Assembly (NCBI GenBank): GCA_002007465.1
Contig: LNAC01000009.1
Span: forward strand, 4,345,752 to 4,409,751
DNA length: 64,000 nucleotides
Source: Ailurus styani
Lineage: Eukaryota > Chordata > Mammalia > Carnivora > Ailuridae
Direction of reading: 5' to 3'
A program made the position numbers and the translations under genes. Below the pieces are notes generated by a model. That model did no database searches and had not been told where the DNA came from. It was given only the letters and a program-made list of their open reading frames with translations. Positions 60,044-64,000 of this stretch are shown here, piece after piece (the first letter of the stretch is position 1; every line of letters begins with the position of its first letter).

Positions 60044-61519
60044 CTTCTCTCTTAAATGCACGCGCTCTTGCCTGCCTACCCTGTCTTTCCAGCATCTCCC
60101 GGGGTCCAGGAGCCGCCTCTGGGGAGGAGTAGGTGGGCAGTGACAGACTGAACACATGGGTTTGTCTCCCTTCTCTGCCAATATGCTTCTCAAATGACAA
60201 CCACGTGGAGAAGATAGGAACCCCCTAAAATAAAGAGCACTAGAAGAGTATGACGTCAGAGATGCCAACAACTGTCTGGAGACGTGGACAGTGAAAGGCT
60301 GGGCCTTAGCAGAGTGGAGGGGGTGACATCTAAGGACGTGGAGGGACTAATGATCTGCCCCCCAATCCCGGGGCCCCAGAGCCACCAGATTCCACTGGGG
60401 TGAGGGTGGGGGCCATGGGGTCAGTGCGTGTGAGTTTTGAGCTGAAACAGGAAGATCTGAACAAGGTCTATAAACACAGCTGTAATCCTCCCAGATCCCA
60501 CCCCCCACTTCAGATGTATTTTCTGCAGAAATGGAACCAGTAAGGCTCAGGACTCCAGAAGACCAGGAGGAAGTAGATTCCAGACTGAAAACAGGGGGGT
60601 AACGACGCACAGTGAATGGTGGGCCCTTCCTTCCCCCCACCCGCTATCAGCAGCCAGGGGTATCCCCTAAATGCTGGATATTGAAGGATTTGTCTCTGGA
60701 GACCCTAAAGAATGCCAGAGAACAGATCGGTACACCCAGACTTTGGGGTCTCCTGCTACAAAAGCTACTCCCTGGCTACATCACCCTGTGAGCCACCCAC
60801 CAGCCCACAGGTCCCACCCCCACTCCCGCCCCTCCAGCCTCACTAACTAGTGCCTCGCTCTTAAATATAAACTGACAACAGAGGATCACCAGGTACTGGG
60901 GTTAAGTCTCAAATATGAAAGACAGGGTCCAAACCAGAGAAATGGGCCTGTGAGGGTAGCACAGACAGTAGGAGGAAACAACTGAAGTCAAGGAAGAGAC
61001 AACCAAACCTATAATTCATGTAACTGCAATCACCAAACAAGAATGGAATGTTGTGAAAAAAATTCTAAGGAATCAATTTAAGAAAAATATAAAGAGCCTA
61101 GAAGTAAAAATGTCATAGATAAAACCAAAAAATCTAAAAAATACTGGGAGAGAAAACTGAGGAACTCTTTTAGAAAGTAAAATACAAAGATGAGATAAGC
61201 TACAGGGAAGAAAAAACCAAGGAGGCTGAAGGAGCAGGACAGCACCCTGGTGTCTCCAGAAAATGAAATAAAAAACAGAAGAGAAGGTGAGTGTACATAT
61301 TAAAGAGGTCTTGACTGTCCCAGCACAGGGAATGCAAAAGTCCCAAAGCCAAACAAGAGAGAATCCCACCAAATTTCAGAGAAATAAACCATCTTTGTAA
61401 AACTTCCACAGAGAAGTGACAGGTCACATACAAAGGAATGCAAGTCAGAAGGCATCAGACTTCGGGGACACAGAACGCTAAATAAGACAGGAGAAAAATG
61501 TCTGTAAAATGCTGGGGGA

Positions 61520-61702
61520 GGGGCACCTGGGGGGCTCAGTTGATTGGGCCTCTGCCGTCGGCTCCGGTCCTGATCCCGGAGTCCCCAGATCGAGCCCCAC
61601 ATTGGGCTTCCTGCTCAGGGTGGGGTCTGCTTCTGCTCCTCCCTCAGCTCGTGCTTGTTAGCTCTCTCTCCCTCTGGAATAAATAAATAAAATCTTAAAA
61701 AG
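61520..61702 (+). mobile_element. CAN-SINE
   Basis: Plus orientation; GGGCACCTGGGGGGCTCAG start, CTCTGCCGTCGGCTCCGG and tail AATAAATAAATAAAATCTTA. Confidence 0.92.
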
Positions 61703-62169
61703 CAAAATAAAATTCTGGGGAATTCTGGAATTCTCTACCTAAACCACTTAATTGTGAGGGCAGAATAAAGACCTCTGCAGATGTGCAAGGAGTTAAGAAG
61801 TTGATCTCCCATCGGGCCTTTCTTGGGAACCTACCGGAAGACGCATCAGCAAAACTGGGGATAAAATCAGTGAAGAGGAAACTACGAACCCCAGGAAACA
61901 GATCCTGCACAGGACAGTGAAGAGAGGGCAGCAGTGTGCCCGGGCCTAGACACAAGGTGAGGAAAAGAAGAGAAGGCCATGGCAGGCCATCCGCAGGAGG
62001 AAGGGATATGACAGTTTTGGGAATTGTACTTAAGCCCTGGGAAGAAATACGGATGCGTGTATGACAGACGCACTGGAGTATTTAGAAAACTTAAAACACA
62101 GGCATAAAGCTGTTTGAAAACATAACTTATTATTTAATTAAAAATTTTTTTTAAATTTAAAAATGTAAA

Positions 62170-62405
62170 TGTAAAAATCAATAGGCACTTAGTATGGAGG
62201 TTCCTCAAAAAGTTAGAAATAGAAGTACCCTACCATCCAGTGATCACACTACTGGGTATTTACCCCAAAAATACAAAAACACTAATTCGAAAGGATACAT
62301 GCACCCCAATGTCTGTAGCAGCATTATTTACAACCGCCAAGATATAGAAGCAGCTCAAGTGTCCATTGACTGATGAATAGATGAAGAAGATATGTGAATG
62401 GAGAG

Positions 62406-62442
<37 letters not shown>

Positions 62443-62837
62443 GGAATATTATTCAGCCATAAAAAAGAATGATATGTTGTCATTTGCAATGACATGGATG
62501 AAGCTAGAGAGTATTATGTAAGCAAAATATGTCAATCAGAGAAAGACAAACACCATACGATTTCACTCATATGTGGAATTTAAGAAACAAAACAAATGAT
62601 CAAAGGAAAAAAAAGAGAGGCAAACCAAGGAACAGACTCTTAAGTATAGAGAACAAACCGATGGTTCCCAGAGGGGAGGTGGGTGGGGGGATGGGTGAAA
62701 CAGGTGATGGGGATTTAGGAGGGAGCGTGTGGTGAGCACCTGGTGATATAAGGAAGTGTTGAATCATATGTTATACACCTGAAACTAACACTGTATGTTA
62801 ACTAAACTGGAAATAAAATAAAATAAAAAAAAAATTG
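62170..62837 (+). mobile_element. Young carnivore L1 3' end
   Basis: Plus strand: GGTATTTACCCCAAAAATAC, ATGGAATATTATTCAGCCAT, GATTTCACTCATATGTGGAA, TATACACCTGAAACTAACAC, ending AAATAAAATAAAATAAAAAA. The repeat is close to its expected wording and 5'-truncated. A TG microsatellite (62407-62439) has grown inside it. Confidence 0.93.
62407..62439. repeat. (TG)16 microsatellite inside an L1
   Basis: Pure TG run inside the L1 3' end at 62170-62837, where related L1 copies usually have a short TATATG-like stretch (by recall). Confidence 0.95.
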
Positions 62838-63252
62838 GGAAAAATGAAAAAGGAAATTTCAAAATTCGAATGTAAAAATCAACAGACACATACACAATTA
62901 AACAAAGGAAAGAAACAAGTCAATGACTAATTCCAAGAAAGTGAACAGGTTGTATGAGAAAGAAAATCTACCCCCAGTACATGAGCTGACGGAGTGGTAC
63001 TCCCTGTTTGCCTTGTCATATGTAAACACTAACAACCAGTTTACCAAAAATTGTAAGGCTGCCTGATGGGGGGAGATTACAAGAAAACTGAACGTATGGG
63101 ATAGGTAAATCAAGAAATAAGCAGTATACTCAAATTGTTTAGAAACATGGAGATAGAGTCCCAGAAGTGAAGAAATCTAAGAGTTGGAAGTGACCACCTC
63201 TGGGAAGTGAAAAAGGAAGAGATGGTCTTACGAGCCCTTTGGTACGCTTTCA

Positions 63253-63387
63253 TTTTTTTTTTTTTAAAAGTAGGCTCCACACCCAGTGTGGAGTCCAACA
63301 TGGGACTTGAACCTGCCGCCCTGAGATCAAGACCTGAGCTGAGATCAAGAGTTGGACACTTAGCCAACTGAGCCACCCAGGTGTCCC
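63253..63387 (-). mobile_element. CAN-SINE, short older subfamily
   Basis: Minus orientation, T-run then TAGGCTCCACACCCAGTGTG, ending GAGCCACCCAGGTGTCCC. Flanked by GTACGCTTTCAT and GTACGCTTTGAT, a likely 12-bp target duplication with one change. Confidence 0.92.
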
Positions 63388-64000
63388 AGTACGCTTTGAT
63401 TTTTTTTTTAACTGTAAATATATCACTTTGTTAAAAGAAAAGTGAATTTAAAAAAGTTGGAGAGCTGGGAAAATATATCATGGAAGACCATATGGGGATG
63501 TACTATTCTTTTTAGGGAAACCCCCACCATCAGGGACATTCCTACAGGTGCAACATAATCCCAATCCCAGTCACCTCCTCGGTGCATTCCCCGGAGTGTG
63601 ACAATGTCCACAGCTGTGTGCACGGTGGATCCCGGCCTTCCCTACCGCTAGAGTCCAAGAAGAGTTACTCCCTGGAGGGTCCTGTGAGTAGTAGACCTCC
63701 AGCCCTGCAGAACCAATCACAGGATCTTCTACCACTTTATACTCCTCTGCATTTAGGCAAGCCCTGTGTTTTCACGGCATTCCTCTGCCTGCGAGACGCA
63801 GGAGTCCTAGAGCTCACCCGTGTGAGATGGAGGGTGGGGAAATGGAGCGGGAACCAGGACAGAAGCCCACAGAAACCAAGAAAAGTTGGAACAAGCAGAC
63901 ATCAGCGAGACATGGGGCTTCTGGTTCACTGGAGGGCCAATTCCCGGCTCGGGCCCCCCAGGGGTTGGGGGGAGAGCGGGAGCCCGATGCCACAGCACCC

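Larger units (their letters stand above)
1..64000 (-). other. MVB12B: MVB12B gene, internal part (both ends outside the window)
   Basis: Five spliced coding exons on the minus strand translate into one continuous stretch of MVB12B, the multivesicular body subunit 12B. The protein joins TSG101, VPS28 and a VPS37 in ESCRT-I, which sorts ubiquitinated membrane cargo into endosomal intralumenal vesicles. Exon lengths in transcript order are 108, 97, 130, 123 and 95 bp, and every junction keeps the frame. The exons cover most of the MABP membrane-binding beta-prism domain and the Ser/Thr/Pro-rich linker after it. The start codon, the first 68 or so residues and the C-terminal UMA domain were not found here. 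The human gene is about 180 kb long with large introns (from memory), so a 64-kb internal slice is expected. No promoter is in the window. Confidence 0.97.
56258..64000 (-). other. MVB12B intron upstream of the first exon seen (right end open)
   Basis: No preceding coding exon was found. The stretch includes a G-rich run (56946-56962), a locally CpG-dense region (about 57200-57400), TG and AC microsatellites, a minus SINE (59508-59691), a plus SINE (61520-61702), an L1 3' end (62170-62837) and another minus SINE (63253-63387). Confidence 0.82.

Noticed and set aside
56258..64000. N-terminal MVB12B exons
   Set aside because: No sequence for the Gly-Tyr-Asp-Val end of the preceding exon was found. 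A GTACG donor-like site near 56329 has no matching coding sequence before it.

Overview
The window is 64 kb of mammalian nuclear DNA and holds part of one protein-coding gene, MVB12B (FAM125B), on the minus strand. MVB12B encodes a subunit of the ESCRT-I endosomal sorting complex. Five internal coding exons are readable at 56150-56257, 51319-51415, 43743-43872, 39966-40088 and 9400-9494, in transcript order. Each has an AG acceptor after a pyrimidine tract and a GT donor. Their phases join without a break into an open frame of about 184 residues, matching roughly residues 69-252 of the 319-residue human protein as I remember it. The exons for the N-terminus lie beyond the right edge, and those for the C-terminal UMA domain beyond the left edge.

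The source is a carnivore. At least 16 copies of a tRNA-derived CAN-SINE (head GGCGCCTGGGTGGCTCAG, CT-rich body, AATAAAATCTTT tail) lie in both orientations. The young-copy wording (GTGGGTTAAGCCTCTGCC, CCCGCATCGGGCTC) fits a caniform and, in my judgement, most likely a mustelid. LINE-1 3' ends, MIR, L2, MER5A-like and L3/CR1-like relics make up most of the other recognisable repeats.

Layout, left to right. 1-9399: intron after the last exon seen, with AT-rich blocks at 1490-2100 and 2630-2990 that look like conserved non-coding elements, then five SINEs at 4461-6312. 9400-9494: exon. 9495-39965: a 30.5-kb intron with a strikingly homogeneous 52-bp minisatellite of 31 copies (17520-19121), L1 pieces, further AT-rich candidate elements (26120-26340, 27850-28240) and CpG-dense patches (30.8-34.3 kb). 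39966-40088: exon whose donor overlaps a stop codon, with a polyadenylation signal about 0.8 kb further on that suits a short isoform. 40089-43742: intron. 43743-43872: exon. 43873-51318: intron with an assembly gap inside a SINE and a gap-flanking duplication. 51319-51415: exon. 51416-56149: intron. 56150-56257: exon. 56258-64000: intron running off the right edge.

No second protein-coding gene, RNA gene, CRISPR array or recognisable endogenous retrovirus was found. The item most worth a second look is the minisatellite: read in the MVB12B sense direction, every unit contains a good 3' splice-site-like sequence.
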